Shown here piece by piece: positions 43,796 to 54,744 of a stretch of DNA of 64,000 bases (position 1 is its first letter; each line of letters starts with the position of its first letter). The notes under the pieces are model-generated. The model was not told where the DNA came from and did no database searches. It was given only the letters and a program-made list of their open reading frames with translations. Origin of the DNA: Vanessa cardui (lineage: Eukaryota > Arthropoda > Insecta > Lepidoptera > Nymphalidae); assembly GCF_905220365.1 (NCBI RefSeq), contig NC_061127.1, positions 1,488,001 through 1,552,000 of the forward strand, in the 5' to 3' direction. Both the position numbers and the translations under genes were made by a program.

Positions 43796-46700
43796 ATAAT
43801 AATAATAATAATAATAAAGCCATTTATTCCATATTTCAATATAACATTTCAAATGAAATTAGTAGTTTGTTAGTAAGTTTTCTTAATTTATTGTTAGTGT
43901 GGTTAGTCTCCATTGTGTGAAATATGGACCCCTTTTTGGGTAAAGGCCTCCTCCAGTTTTTTCCACGTCTCTCTGTCCTTGCTTACTGTTAGCCAGTCGC
44001 TCCCTGTGACATTGGTGATATCATCAGCCCACCGTTTTCTTGGTCTACCAACACTTCTCTTTCCCCCAGGGCCGTTCCATCTTGTGGTTTCAATAGTCCA
44101 TCTTTTGTCAGTATATCGTGAGATATGTCCAGCCCACTTCCACTTAAGTGTGAGTGCATGTTTCAGAGCATCGTTGATTTTGGTTTTTTGTCTGATAGTT
44201 TCGTTCCTCACTTTATGTATTTTTCTGATTTTCAACATACTCCTTTCCATTGCTGTTTGGGTGGATTTGATTTTCTGCTTTGCTTTGTTTGTGAATACCC
44301 ATGTTTCGCATCCATATAATAAGCATGGCAAGAGGCAAGTATCAAATACGATTTTTTTTAAATGCAATCCATAATGACCTTTTAGAATTTCTTTCTGAGA
44401 CCAAAATTTTTTCCATGTAACATTAATTCTCCTTGTTATTTCTTCTTCGTTGCTAGTCCTGTTGAATGATACTTGTTTACCCAGATATATATAGTCTTGG
44501 ACATATTCTATGTAGTCTCCTTTTATTATGATAGGTCGCTCATAACTGTTAGTCATTATCTTTGTTTTATTTAAGTTCATTTCTAAACCAATTTTTGAGC
44601 TTTCATGATCCAGTGTCCTCATCATTTCTTCAATGTCCCTTGGAGTTTCGGCAATTATAGCTATGTCATCAGCGAATCTTAGGTGGTTTAGATATTTTCC
44701 GTTTACTAGCACCCCTTTGTTTGACCAGTCTAACTTTCGAAATATGGTTTCGAGTACCGCAATAAAGAGTTTCGGCGATAAAGGATCTCCCTGTCTGACA
44801 CCTCTTTCTATTTTTATTACGTCACCTCTAGTTTCTAGTTTTATTCTACTTGTGCTATTTGTATAGATATTTTTTAAGATGTTGATGTATTTTTGGTGCA
44901 CATTTGAGCATTGTAATGCATTCCAAATTGAGTAGTGGCTAATGCTATCAAATGCTTTGCTGTAATCTATGAAGGCCACATACAGGGGTCTATTAAATTC
45001 TTGGTGTTTTTCTATTATTTGTTCTAGCGTCTGTATGTGGTCCATTGTGCTGAAGCCTGATCTGAACCCAGCTTGCTCTGTTGGTTGCATTTTATCGATA
45101 GTTCCTGTTATTCTCGTTAAAAGTATAGATGAGAACAGCTTGTACATGCTCGAAAGTAGACTTATGGGTCTATAATTTCCCACGTCAGAGGGATTTCCTT
45201 TTTTAAAAATTAGAATTATGTCAGATGTGCGCCATTGTTCTGGTACGGTTTCAGTATCCATTATCATGTTAAATAATCTTGTTAGATGGTCGATTAAAAT
45301 GGGTGCAGCTGATTTGAGAACTTCGTTGTATATTCCATCTGGACCGGGACTCTTCTCATCCTTTAACTTCTTGATATGTTCGTACACTTCTATGTCTTTG
45401 ATTGGTTCTATGTACGATTTATTATTTTCGTTAGAATTGTTGGCTTCTATCTCGATATCATTTTTATTTCTTTTCCGGTATAGTTCCTTATAGAAGTTAG
45501 TTGCGTGTTTTAGAACATCTTTCCTTGAGTTGGTTTTTACTGAGTTTTGTTCTAGCTTATGAATCCATGTTTTGTGTGTGGAGAGCTCCTTGAAGGCTCT
45601 TTTTGTACTTCTAAATTTTTTTATATTTCTTGTGATAACTTCATGTCTATAGTTACTGTAGTCCTTCTTGATGGATCTGCTGGTTTCTTTGTATATTCTA
45701 GTAAGTTCAATTTTCATGTCTTTTGTTTTGTGTTTGTTGTGTATTAACTCGGTGCGTCTATTAATTAATTCAATTGTACTTCTACTGAATATTTTATGTC
45801 CTTCTGCTTGAGTTTTATTTTTCAACTTCAGACTTTCTGCTATACTTTTTTCTAGGAAATCGTAGTATATTTGAGTATCATCTGAGTTCATTTTATTGTT
45901 TCCTAGTTTTGTTTTTAGGCATGTTTTGTAACTTTCTATTTCTGCTTTTGACATCGGTATCTTAGGTGGTGTTGTGTAGTTCTTTCTGCTCTTTGGTGGA
46001 TGTTTTTGTAGTACCGTTGCTCTCACTAGTCTGTGATCAGAGGGAAAAGGAATATTACTTATTGTCTCCACGTTTAGTACTAGCTTGGGATTGTTTGTCA
46101 TTATGTAATCGATTTCATTCTTTGTTTTTTGGTCAGGTGACATCCAAGTCCATCTGCGATTTTGTTTTTTCTTAAAAAATGTATTCATTATAGATAATTT
46201 ATGTTCGAAAGCGTAGTTAATAAGGCGGTCACCTCTTGCGTTTCGTTCTCCAAAACCATGTTGACCTATGATGGGATATTCATTTGCTTTTGAGCAACCT
46301 ACTTTCGCGTTGAAATCTCCCATTACTATGACTTGGTCATTAAATGCTAGTTCATGCGCTGATTCCATTTCTTTGTAGAATTGTTCAATTTTATCTTCTG
46401 ATGCTGTTTCGGTAGGTGCATATGCTTGGATTATTGATAAATTAAAATTTTCAAATGTTAGTTGTAAAAATGCTACTCTTTCCGAAATTCCTATGAAGTT
46501 AGTAATATTTTTCTTATATTTTTTCTTAATAAGAAATCCTACTCCGTGCAGACCTTTCGTTTGACCAATGTAGCAAAAAATATAATTTTGGTGCTCTTCT
46601 ATATTACATCCCAATCTTCTGACTTCTGAGATTCCTAAGATATCGCAATTGACGTTTTTTAGGGCATAGTTTAGTTCAAGGTATCTTTCTGTTGATAATA

Positions 46701-46864
46701 AGGATCTTACATTAAATGTGCACACTTTTAGAGTTGATGCTTTGCATGTATCTTTTGCATTTGATGGAGGGTAGTGGTCTAATTCCCCACGAGGACCAGT
46801 CGGCTTGGGGAATGTTTTTTTACTAATTTTATTTGGTACTTTATTGGTAGTTTTACTGTTGTTT
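43796..46864 (-). mobile_element. RTE-clade non-LTR retrotransposon, nearly complete
   Basis: A 3,069-bp insertion. The left duplication copy gives the empty site (AATAATAGATATATAGTG), so both edges can be read. The 13-base AATAATAGATATA is duplicated exactly at 43783-43795 and 46865-46877. On the minus strand the element starts AAACAACAGTAAAACTACC and ends in a ~107-bp 3' region with a (TTA)n trinucleotide tail. A single ORF, a very short 3' region and a trimer tail are typical of RTE elements. It is probably shortened slightly at the 5' end, since the element's own start codon is not visible. Confidence 0.93.
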
Positions 46865-46974
46865 AATAATAGATATATAGTGAATAAATTAAAATACAAT
46901 ACATCATTGCTTCGAGAACTTTTAAAATTGATCTTTGCACTAGGAAACATATCTACATGTGTCAGGATGCTCAT
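43903..46974 (-). CDS. RTE endonuclease-reverse transcriptase
   Basis: An open frame of 1,023 codons, of which the first 36-37 come from flanking duplicated DNA and the target duplication. The element itself supplies ~987. It nicks chromosomal DNA and primes reverse transcription there. Apurinic-type endonuclease, residues ~82-320: CTFNVRSL (N88), GISEVR (E117), YAPTE (184-188), GDFN (218-221), EIDYI (286-290), SDH (311-313). Reverse transcriptase, ~500-850: SPGPDGI, YRPISLLSSMYKLF, FIDYSKAFDS (catalytic D670), RQGDPLSP, FADD (767-770), LNLNKTK-like MNLNKTKIM, YIYLG. C-terminal RTE block: LKWKWAGHISRY and SVGRPRKRWADD. No stop, frameshift or missing catalytic residue is visible. Short plus-strand frames (43913-46175) are antisense shadows. 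The first Met inside the element proper is far downstream (~M202, within the endonuclease), so an in-frame ATG at 46974 borrowed from the host flank, or a lost native 5' end, must be considered. Protein activity is inferred only. Confidence 0.92.
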   Translation of the reverse strand: MSILTHVDMFPSAKINFKSSRSNDVLYFNLFTIYLLLNNSKTTNKVPNKISKKTFPKPTGPRGELDHYPPSNAKDTCKASTLKVCTFNVRSLLSTERYLELNYALKNVNCDILGISEVRRLGCNIEEHQNYIFCYIGQTKGLHGVGFLIKKKYKKNITNFIGISERVAFLQLTFENFNLSIIQAYAPTETASEDKIEQFYKEMESAHELAFNDQVIVMGDFNAKVGCSKANEYPIIGQHGFGERNARGDRLINYAFEHKLSIMNTFFKKKQNRRWTWMSPDQKTKNEIDYIMTNNPKLVLNVETISNIPFPSDHRLVRATVLQKHPPKSRKNYTTPPKIPMSKAEIESYKTCLKTKLGNNKMNSDDTQIYYDFLEKSIAESLKLKNKTQAEGHKIFSRSTIELINRRTELIHNKHKTKDMKIELTRIYKETSRSIKKDYSNYRHEVITRNIKKFRSTKRAFKELSTHKTWIHKLEQNSVKTNSRKDVLKHATNFYKELYRKRNKNDIEIEANNSNENNKSYIEPIKDIEVYEHIKKLKDEKSPGPDGIYNEVLKSAAPILIDHLTRLFNMIMDTETVPEQWRTSDIILIFKKGNPSDVGNYRPISLLSSMYKLFSSILLTRITGTIDKMQPTEQAGFRSGFSTMDHIQTLEQIIEKHQEFNRPLYVAFIDYSKAFDSISHYSIWNALQCSNVHQKYINILKNIYTNSTSRIKLETRGDVIKIERGVRQGDPLSPKLFIAVLETIFRKLDWSNKGVLVNGKYLNHLRFADDIAIIAETPRDIEEMMRTLDHESSKIGLEMNLNKTKIMTNSYERPIIIKGDYIEYVQDYIYLGKQVSFNRTSNEEEITRRINVTWKKFWSQKEILKGHYGLHLKKIVFDTCLLPCLLYGCETWVFTNKAKQKIKSTQTAMERSMLKIRKIHKVRNETIRQKTKINDALKHALTLKWKWAGHISRYTDKRWTIETTRWNGPGGKRSVGRPRKRWADDITNVTGSDWLTVSKDRETWKKLEEAFTQKGVHISHNGD

Positions 46975-47184
46975 AAAACTATATACTTTCTCAAAACATT
47001 GTGTAAAGCTATTTAGTATTATTTTTGAATAATAAGTAAATTGCTAGTAATTATTCAATTCAGTATAATTATTATCTTCACGTCATATGTAATAATTCTT
47101 CTATTCATGAATATATTGCTGAGTTCCTCTTTAATAATTCGACCAAATTTTATGTATTTTTCATGTGAAGTGGATAGCTTATAT

Positions 47185-47460
47185 TACTTGGTGGTAGGGC
47201 TTTGTGCAAGCCCACCTGGGTAGGTACCACCCACTCATCATATTCTACCGCTAAACAACAGCACGCGGTAGTGTTGTGTTCCGGTTTGAAGGGTGAGTGA
47301 GCCAGTGTAACTACAGGCACAAGGGACATAGCATCTTAGTTCCCAAGTTTGGTGGCGCATTGACGATGAAAGGAATAGATAATATTTCTTACAGCGTCAT
47401 TTTCTATGAGTGATGGTGATCACTTACCATCAGGTGGCCCATATGCTCGTCCGCCAACCC
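47185..47460 (-). repeat. repeat family A, full unit, right copy
   Basis: Paralogue of 39604-39880 with only a handful of differences, for example GTCATTTTCTATGAGTG against GTCATTGTCTATGGGTG. Confidence 0.9.
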
Positions 47461-48322
47461 ATTTCGTTAAAAAACGCTACGATCTAAAAAATGTATAAAA
47501 AAGTATATATTTTAATAGGTCATATAATTTAGTCAGTCTCTAAATTCACAATATTCCCCTGAATAACGATAATCATATTACCAATGTAGCTTGACCCGTA
47601 TGCAATTCCTGTTCGTATACATTTTGAGGCAGCTATATCTTAGCCTGGCTTGGCACAAAGACAAACAGTGTAATCTTTGTTTGAACTAACATCTACGCTT
47701 CGTGCCGGTGACGGTCCCAACTGAATCCGTTTAGTGGTTTTAGGTCAACCTACAAGGTCAAATCTTAAAATATTAGAACGGCATTTTCGAATCATAATTA
47801 ATATTTCACGAACATTATCAACCGACTTCAAAAAGGAGGAGGTTATCAATTCGTCTGTATTTTTTTTTTTTTTTTTTTTTATGTTTGTTACCTCATAACT
47901 TTTTACTGGGTGGACCGATTTTGATAATTTTTTTTTTGTTTGAAAGGTAGTGCTTCCCGTGGGGTCCCATTTTTTTTTATTTTTTTCCGATGATGGTATC
48001 CGTATGAAATCGACATAAGTCTTAATTTGCATTATGTATATGCGCGACAAATAGGTGAATAACTCTAAATCACGTTAACCAATTTTGATGATTCTTTTTA
48101 TATTATAAAGGATATACTTTAAGGGTAGTTTAGTGAAAGTTTGGTAAGGTTCTGAGCACAGGATCCATGACAAATTAAGGGAACGGGAGGGAACGGAACA
48201 ATTCTGAGGAGCACGTTAGCAATACTCGGTCGAATCTTTTATTTATGGGTTACTTGGATATTTGAATCACCTTCCGGAACGTGGTTATGTTCATGTAATT
48301 GTCATAATCAAATATTATAATC

Positions 48323-48580
48323 AACTAGCGACCCGCCTCGACTTCTCACGGGTGCAATACTGATACTAAATATACTAAAGAATATGTTTATTTACGACAT
48401 CACATTGCAAACTTCTAAAATTGTCAGTGTTTCTTTACTATATTATTCATTTATTATATACACAAACCTTCCCCTTGAATTACACTATCTATTAAAAAAA
48501 ACCGCATCAAAATCCGTTGCGTAGTTTTAAAGATATAGGGACAGAGAAAGCTACTTTGTTTTATACTATGTATTGACGGA
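48323..48580 (+). repeat. repeat family H, nested in the foldback insertion
   Basis: AACTAGCGACCCGCCTCGAC, CACGGGTGCAATACTGATAC, AACCTTCCCCTTGAATTACA, AAACCGCATCAAAATCCGTT and GCGTAGTTTTAAAGATATAG. I recognise this from many lepidopteran loci. The related GACCCGTCCCGACTTCGCAC is at 62200. Confidence 0.7.
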
Positions 48581-48939
48581 ACTCCTAAACGGCTTACAGT
48601 TAGGGTGCGATTTGGGGCAGAATTTCTTTCTGTCTCTAATCAAATTTTGTGTATATGATGTAATATCATATGATGTACGACATAGCATACGAATAGCTTT
48701 TTTGCAAAGTTTTTTTACTGAGGTCGATTACAGCTCATTCGAGGGTGGTACCTCGTAGTTTATGCCGCATGACGTATTAAAGCCGCATTTTCGAAAGTCT
48801 ATTTTTGCTTTATTCGAAAGTTTCTTATGAAATTGTCCCTGATGTAGTTTCTGATTCATATAAACGGCACGCTTAATCTATCCATATTAAGAAAAAAATG
48901 TTAGTCTACATCAGCTTCACTTAAAATCAAAAAATAAAT

Positions 48940-49099
48940 AAAATTTTAACAAAAAGAAAAATCGACTTCAAACAAAACAGTATTTTAAAACAAATTAAAA
49001 TGCACTAAAAACTAATAAAAATAATTGCATATTTAACACATTTTTGAGAGTCCTCCTAGGTAAAATGAAATGAAAAATATTAGACTACTTAAAAGTCGA
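48940..49099 (+). repeat. 160-bp inverted repeat, left arm
   Basis: Exact reverse complement of 49168-49327 except for one base (ATCGACTTC against ACCGACTTC). The spacer between the arms is 68 bases. Confidence 0.95.
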
Positions 49100-49167
49100 A
49101 GGAAAAGGGTTGGCTGACACCGGCTCCAAATATAACAATAACTATAACTACGTTATATAATCGTAAA

Positions 49168-49327
49168 TCGACTTTTAAGTAGTCTAATATTTTTCATTTC
49201 ATTTTACCTAGGAGGACTCTCAAAAATGTGTTAAATATGCAATTATTTTTATTAGTTTTTAGTGCATTTTAATTTGTTTTAAAATACTGTTTTGTTTGAA
49301 GTCGGTTTTTCTTTTTGTTAAAATTTT
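49168..49327 (-). repeat. 160-bp inverted repeat, right arm
   Basis: Partner of 48940-49099. This arm is in the standard position for the family G end (compare 55556-55700), so the left arm is probably the added copy. Confidence 0.95.
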
Positions 49328-49609
49328 TTAGTATGGACGTTTTGAAGAAAATATATTTTCGTTTTAATTAATCATTTCCTATTAATAGTATCAGTAACTT
49401 AATGGTTCATTTTTTTATAGGACCATATTATAGAATTGTAATACGGGCAATTATTTAATTTTATTTTTATTAGGACAACCAACAGTAGATACAATATCAC
49501 ATACAAAAAATAAATTACACTTCAAAATTATCAAAGTAAAAGTTATACTACTTACAGGTAGTCTCATCGTGCATATTATTGAAAATATAAATTAAACATT
49601 ATTTAAATT

Positions 49610-49839
49610 AAAATCATATTATAATAGAAAATAAAAACATACGATTAAAAAATAGGATTAAAATTGAGCCAAATAAAATTCTTTACTCTTTGATTGAATA
49701 GAGGGCGACTATTGTAAATAAAACACAACTTTGGTTGCTGACCGAAAAAATTGTGCGAGTATTTGTTACTATTGTCTATAGACAATTTTAATCCTATATT
49801 TTAATCGTATGTTTTTATTTTCTATTATAATATAATTTT
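49610..49839. mobile_element. MITE with ~57-bp inverted repeats, right copy
   Basis: Paralogue of 40519-40748 at the same place in the duplicated unit, nearly identical. Confidence 0.85.
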
Positions 49840-51159
49840 AGTTTTAAATTACAGTTGAAAATATTTGTAATTCCAATTTTTGTTTTTTTTTTTTCTAATT
49901 TTGATCGCCATTGTCAATTTTGACAGGAGTTTGATTCATAAATATAATAAAAGTAAATTACGTCTATGGTTTGACTATATGTCATTCATCTTAAAGGCTC
50001 ATGTTAAACTATCTCTGTTTGTCTGTATTACTTGAGTGATGTTTGTGCTAACAAGATATATTTTAATCAACAAAAAAAAAAAAAACATATTTTGAATTAT
50101 ATTTATTAACTTTTTTTATCAAACGAACTATCACTTCAACGACTGTAATAATTATTTTACAATTTTACATTTAAAACTAATATTGTAAGAATATATAATT
50201 ATAACAAAATATATCTAATTATACACATTTTTATGGGCAACTAAGTAGATTATGAAACACGCGAGTACATCTTAATTATCATTCATAATTATTATCTTCA
50301 AACAAACCATTTTAGAATAAGAAAAATAAATAACCCGAGAGCTATTTTGTGTTTTCGCTTAACATAAAGAGAATGATAAAATTTCTTCCAAGAAAATGTT
50401 CTTTGTGAAATTGAAAAAATGCTTCCGAGCGACTGGAAAGCAACTTGTGGCAATGCACCAAGCTTGCTTTGTTTGAAAATATCTGATTAATAAATATTAA
50501 TGAAACGCATTTCAGCTTTATAATGCTTATTCTGGACTGTTTACTTTGAATTTATGGCCTCGAGGGTCAAGCTAGCTTGTATACAAACTATAGATCTATA
50601 TATCTGAATCCCTGTCCCATAACGTATTTCTGACAATATATCTTAAGTACATGTATGTTTGAAGTGTTGGATTCCTGCATAGAGACGGATCCGATGACCT
50701 CCAAAAGGTACTTCAATAGACATTTAAATGAATGAATGAATGAAATGGAATTAATGAATCGAAAACAACAAAATTCCGAACAGTTAACAAATTAAATGTA
50801 GTCGACATGTAGGTACAAAAATTTTCGGAACGATCTTTTATACGACTTACAGTAGCGTGAACTGGCAGAAATTGTCACATAAGAAAAATCGTTTTACTGC
50901 TCTAGGTAACCTATCTTTTTCTTACTCCTTCCTTTCGGGTATGTCTGTCTTTTTCTAATATATACGGCTTTTATACAAAATCAGTAAACTCATTTTTTGG
51001 TTATTGTTTTTATTTATACAGGGTTTTTAAAAACAATTTTATGATTTTTGCTTAATTATTCTCAATTTTTTTTATCGCGTCTGTGATTTAAATCATAATA
51101 AAAAGAGAAAGCAATTTCGTTTTGAGTGCAACTACTTATATGTTACTACTTATATCTTG

Positions 51160-51395
51160 ATTACGTTTGAATTTTACAAAAAATATTGTTGAAGCCTAAG
51201 TTACTCCCTATTACTTTAGCTTACTGCCAGTGAAAGTTTCTTCAAAATGGGTCCAGCCGTTCCAGAGATTAGTCGGAACAAAAAGAAAGTTATTTTGGTA
51301 TATTTACCGTATATACGAACATATGGATTAAGTACAAAATAGTTATTCTAATATTACAAAGAGACACTCCAAATTTATTATATGTATAGATTTAT
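51160..51395 (-). repeat. Helitron-like family N, right copy
   Basis: Paralogue of 42270-42505, keeping CTGCCAGTGAAAGTTTCTTC, ATGGGTCCAGCCGTTCCAGA and GAGACACTCCAAATTTATTA. Confidence 0.65.
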
Positions 51396-52023
51396 TTACA
51401 TGATAAGTGTCGATATCTATATCTAGATCTAGATATAGATATTTTATGTTTATATAATGACGTGTATAGACACGTTCATTATATAAGCATAAAATAATAT
51501 AATATAGAAACATTCAAAAAAACAATTTATATTCCAATTTCATTATCATTTCGAATTCGTAATGTTATCTTCAATGTTCACAAGCGCGAACTGAATTCCA
51601 AGTTTCAAGTTATAATTCCGTAAATCCTTTAGAACATTAAATTTATAAGTTGAGGAGTGAGAGTCGGGAAGATAAGCGTTGCATTTATGATGAACACGAG
51701 GGGACGAACGACGTGTATCTTTTGAATGGTTTTATACGAAACATAAGCAAGGAGGTTGGTTAAGCCAATATTGTATTATATATTTTTAAATGAGTTCCTA
51801 CTATGGCTTTGTGTGTGTGTGCCGCCTAATAGCAATACTTGGTATTATTGTTTTTTTGATATAACATCTTAGTTAGCCTTAGCCGAAGTAAGGGATGTTT
51901 AATAATTCTAACAATTTCTGTGGGTGGTGGTGAATAAAAAAAAGTTATCAAAACTAGATATAAGTTCCTATAAGTTAATATTTTACGTAACATTTAATCG
52001 GTCGTAACATTAACAAACTGTTC

Positions 52024-52569
52024 ACAAATTGAGATTTAGAAAGATAAAGAATGTATTTACAAACTATTGTCCTAACAAAATACGAAATATTCCTTTTTTT
52101 TTTATTGAACGCGAAATAAATATTCGCGATTCACTTAATTACTCTACATCATATTATAAAAAAACGACAACCAAGATTCTATTATCAAAATTTCCGTAAC
52201 GGAAAACAGTTCAATAGTTTAAATTAGATTACATTTTTTAATCTGTAACGTAATAGGCTTACGTAAATTACCTAAAATTCCGGTGACCAGTGTTATGTTA
52301 TATGTTATGCGACCGAGGGAAGCAATCATTACAGTGCAAATTTCTATTAGTGGTGATTAATTCTAATTGTTACGGCGTTCGTACGTCCTTTAGACCTGTA
52401 TCGTCGCAGCCCGTAGGCAAGGAGATCTACAATCGGTCTATTTTCTCTATACATCTAGTAGATTTGTCTCTAGGGCGAGAAAAAATAGACGATAGCAAAA
52501 GCTGTTTTAATTTGTTTTAATAGTAATTTTAATAGTAGTTGTTTATTATTATATAATTTCAAACTCGAA
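52024..52569. other. spacer beyond the duplication
   Basis: A 76-codon frame (52290-52520) with no domain, repeat or splice context that I recognise. I do not call it a gene. Confidence 0.35.
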
Positions 52570-52705
52570 ACTCAAATTCCTTTATTCAAGATAAAATTAC
52601 ACTTAATTATAGATAGTCAAATTAAACACTACCTCCAGTTCGGAAAAGAAAATACCCCGATCTAAGAAGAACCGGTGAAGGTTAATCAGTCCCTTTATCC
52701 CAAAT
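52570..52705 (-). repeat. LINE 3' tail, family D relative
   Basis: On the plus strand CAAATTCCTTTATTCAAGAT, CTACCTCCAGTTCGGAAAAG and AAGAAGAACCGGTGAAGG. A diverged subfamily. Confidence 0.6.
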
Positions 52706-53197
52706 GCCAATGTTTAAATACACAAAAATGTATCCATAGCACCTCGCCAATAATTTTACCCGTGTAAAGTTATCGATTATAAAGTTTTGGTTGTAGGAAG
52801 TAGAGTCAATCTTTCACAGGCCTAGAAGCCTTAAGTTAAATCCGCTATGAGTACATGGATTAAACATAATTTATAAACTTCGTAACTTATTCGTCATAAG
52901 TTTTGGAAGACTTAGTTCTGATATTAATAAATAATTTCATATATATATCTATCTGTTCTTGACTATAGAAATCACGCACAAGAAATAGATTAGCTAACAA
53001 ACTGAACAATGATTTGTCAATGTCAAACATACAATCGATTAGTGTACGAAAATGGACAGATTTATTTAATGTCACGAAATGTTACCAAAATTACATAAAA
53101 ATACTATCATTTATACTTATAAATTGGTGTATATTATTTTCGAAAGTTGAACGTAATTAGTTCTATTTGTGTTTTTGGTAGTGAAAGTAGTTTTTTT
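52706..53197. other. AT-rich spacer
   Basis: Nothing recognised. Confidence 0.4.
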
Positions 53198-53420
53198 TTA
53201 TGTGATAAGTTACAAACGAGGAGGTTCACCTGATGGAAAGTGACCACTACCACCCGTGGACAACTGAACACCAGAGGGCTTATGTGTATATTTAGGTGCG
53301 TTGCCGGCCTTTTGAGATTTGGCAGGCTTTATGGAAATTGAGATGTTATGTCATTTTCTAGACTAGGACTCTTGGGTATTTGTACTTACCTGTTAGACTA
53401 CAGTCTCTTTTTTCGCTGGA
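53198..53420 (-). repeat. family E copy with decayed family A next to it
   Basis: AAACGAGGAGGTTCACCTGA, GGAAAGTGACCACTACCACC and GGTGCGTTGCCGGCCTTTTG are family E in reverse. The following TTGAGATGTTATGTCATTTT resembles family A. Confidence 0.65.
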
Positions 53421-54744
53421 TGAGGGCAATACGCGATTAGTACCTGGTATCAGGTAGGAAGATAACGATAACGTGGAAGATCCCCACTGAGATAGGAAAG
53501 TTGTACAGCGATCGCGACTTTATCTCGTCTGGCAATGTCGAGGCTCCTATCAATACATCGGAATGGATATAATTGAGGTTATCTGTCCAAAAACGGACAC
53601 CTTCTTCTACCACGGTCCACATTCAAGCTCCTTTTGGAGTATCTTAGCCTGATTGGAAAAGCTTCATAGATCACACGATATTTTTATTCAATGAGAAGCA
53701 GCAATTAATTTATGAACACAAGATATTAAACATGTACCAAAACTGTGATACTCACGCGCAATCTTCACTTGTAATTGATTTTTCTGACCTAATGACTAGA
53801 ACACCTATTAAGGATATTAAATTATAAATAAAACATATTATTTATAAACTGTATTATTTTTAGTGAAACTTTTTTATATATAACAATAATATTACAATGC
53901 TTTTGAGTGCTACTTCTCTAATGTAACCTCTGAGTAAAAAGTTTTAGACGCAAAACAATTCACTTCAGCCAAGAGTATTCGTAGTTGAGGCGAATGAGCT
54001 GCGCTATACGTTTTCGTTTTTTACATAACAATAAAAATCCTTATATTTTAATATTGCACAATACAATGAAGTACATAATTATAAAGAAATATTTATATTT
54101 TACCATTTTAATAATAATAAAAAATTTAAGAATGTAAAAGGGTTTATTTTTTGTCATTTAGCTACAGAACTAAAAATAGTGACAACAAAAAAAACTGTAC
54201 TGTACTGTTCGAATTTTAAATAATTTTCTTAAATACTAAGTTCTCATTGTAACTAATAAAAAAAATAATCAAGACGCCACGCCGCACACTTTTACATTCA
54301 AATGACAAATTACACAATATCTCAAACGCTAGAAAGGGTTGAAACTTGCCAACCCTTGAAATATAGCCGTAGTTTATCTCTTAACCAGTCGGCTGGCGTT
54401 TCGGGATCTTTAAACATAGTTCGAAACTTCTATGTACTGTTCATGACGTATTCACTCGACTCATGTACTTACATTTGCATGAAGCATTTTTTTTAATAAA
54501 TACATAAGTATTTAGTATATTAGTACTATTATATATCACTGGAGAAAATATCCAAAAAAAGTATTAACGTAATGGCACTGCCACACTCCATATATAACAT
54601 TTCATAATTGAACATTCGTTTATCAATAAATGAATTACAGAATGAAGCGAAAGTTTTTTTGAGATATATGTGTTAATCAAATGACCACAGTATATCCAAA
54701 GAACAAACGGATGATTATAAAATTTTATACAAGAATAATTATAA
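53421..54744. other. spacer
   Basis: 53490-53630 is less AT-rich, and a 61-codon minus frame crosses it (with GVRFWTDNLNYIHSD). I recognise no family and see no splice or promoter support. Confidence 0.35.

Larger units (their letters stand above)
47819..49327. mobile_element. foldback-type insertion, family G
   Basis: About 1,509 bases absent from the left copy (junctions GAACATTAT/CAACCGACTTC and TTAAAATTTT/TTAGTATGG). The left end CAACCGACTTCAAAAAGGAG is a common arthropod and lepidopteran repeat start. The right end carries the same motif inverted (GAAGTCGGTTTTTC). A shorter relative with both ends is at 55556-55865. The interior holds poly-T, a family H unit (48323-48580) and two 160-bp inverted arms. 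No protein is encoded: the 101-codon minus frame at 47745-48050 is poly-Lys from the T runs. A target duplication cannot be resolved. Confidence 0.8.
43278..52023 (+). repeat. tandem duplication, right copy with insertions
   Basis: Repeats 38784-43277 in order: LINE tail D, unique AT-rich DNA, family A, MITE, spacer, family N and the final CGGTCGTAACATTAACAAAC block, ending at CTGTTC 52023. It contains two extra segments, 43796-46864 (RTE) and 47819-49327 (foldback), and lacks the SINE at 41633. Part of the last ~250 bases (decayed family A) is deleted at ~51820-51900. Confidence 0.92.

Noticed and set aside
43913..46175. Several plus-strand frames of 60-150 codons
   Set aside because: Shadows on the opposite strand of the intact RTE ORF.
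47745..48050. 101-codon minus frame with poly-Lys
   Set aside because: Generated by poly-T runs in the family G insertion and spans the insertion junction.
52290..52520. 76-codon frame with balanced composition
   Set aside because: No splice signals, conserved motif or regulatory context could be identified, so the evidence is too thin for a gene call.
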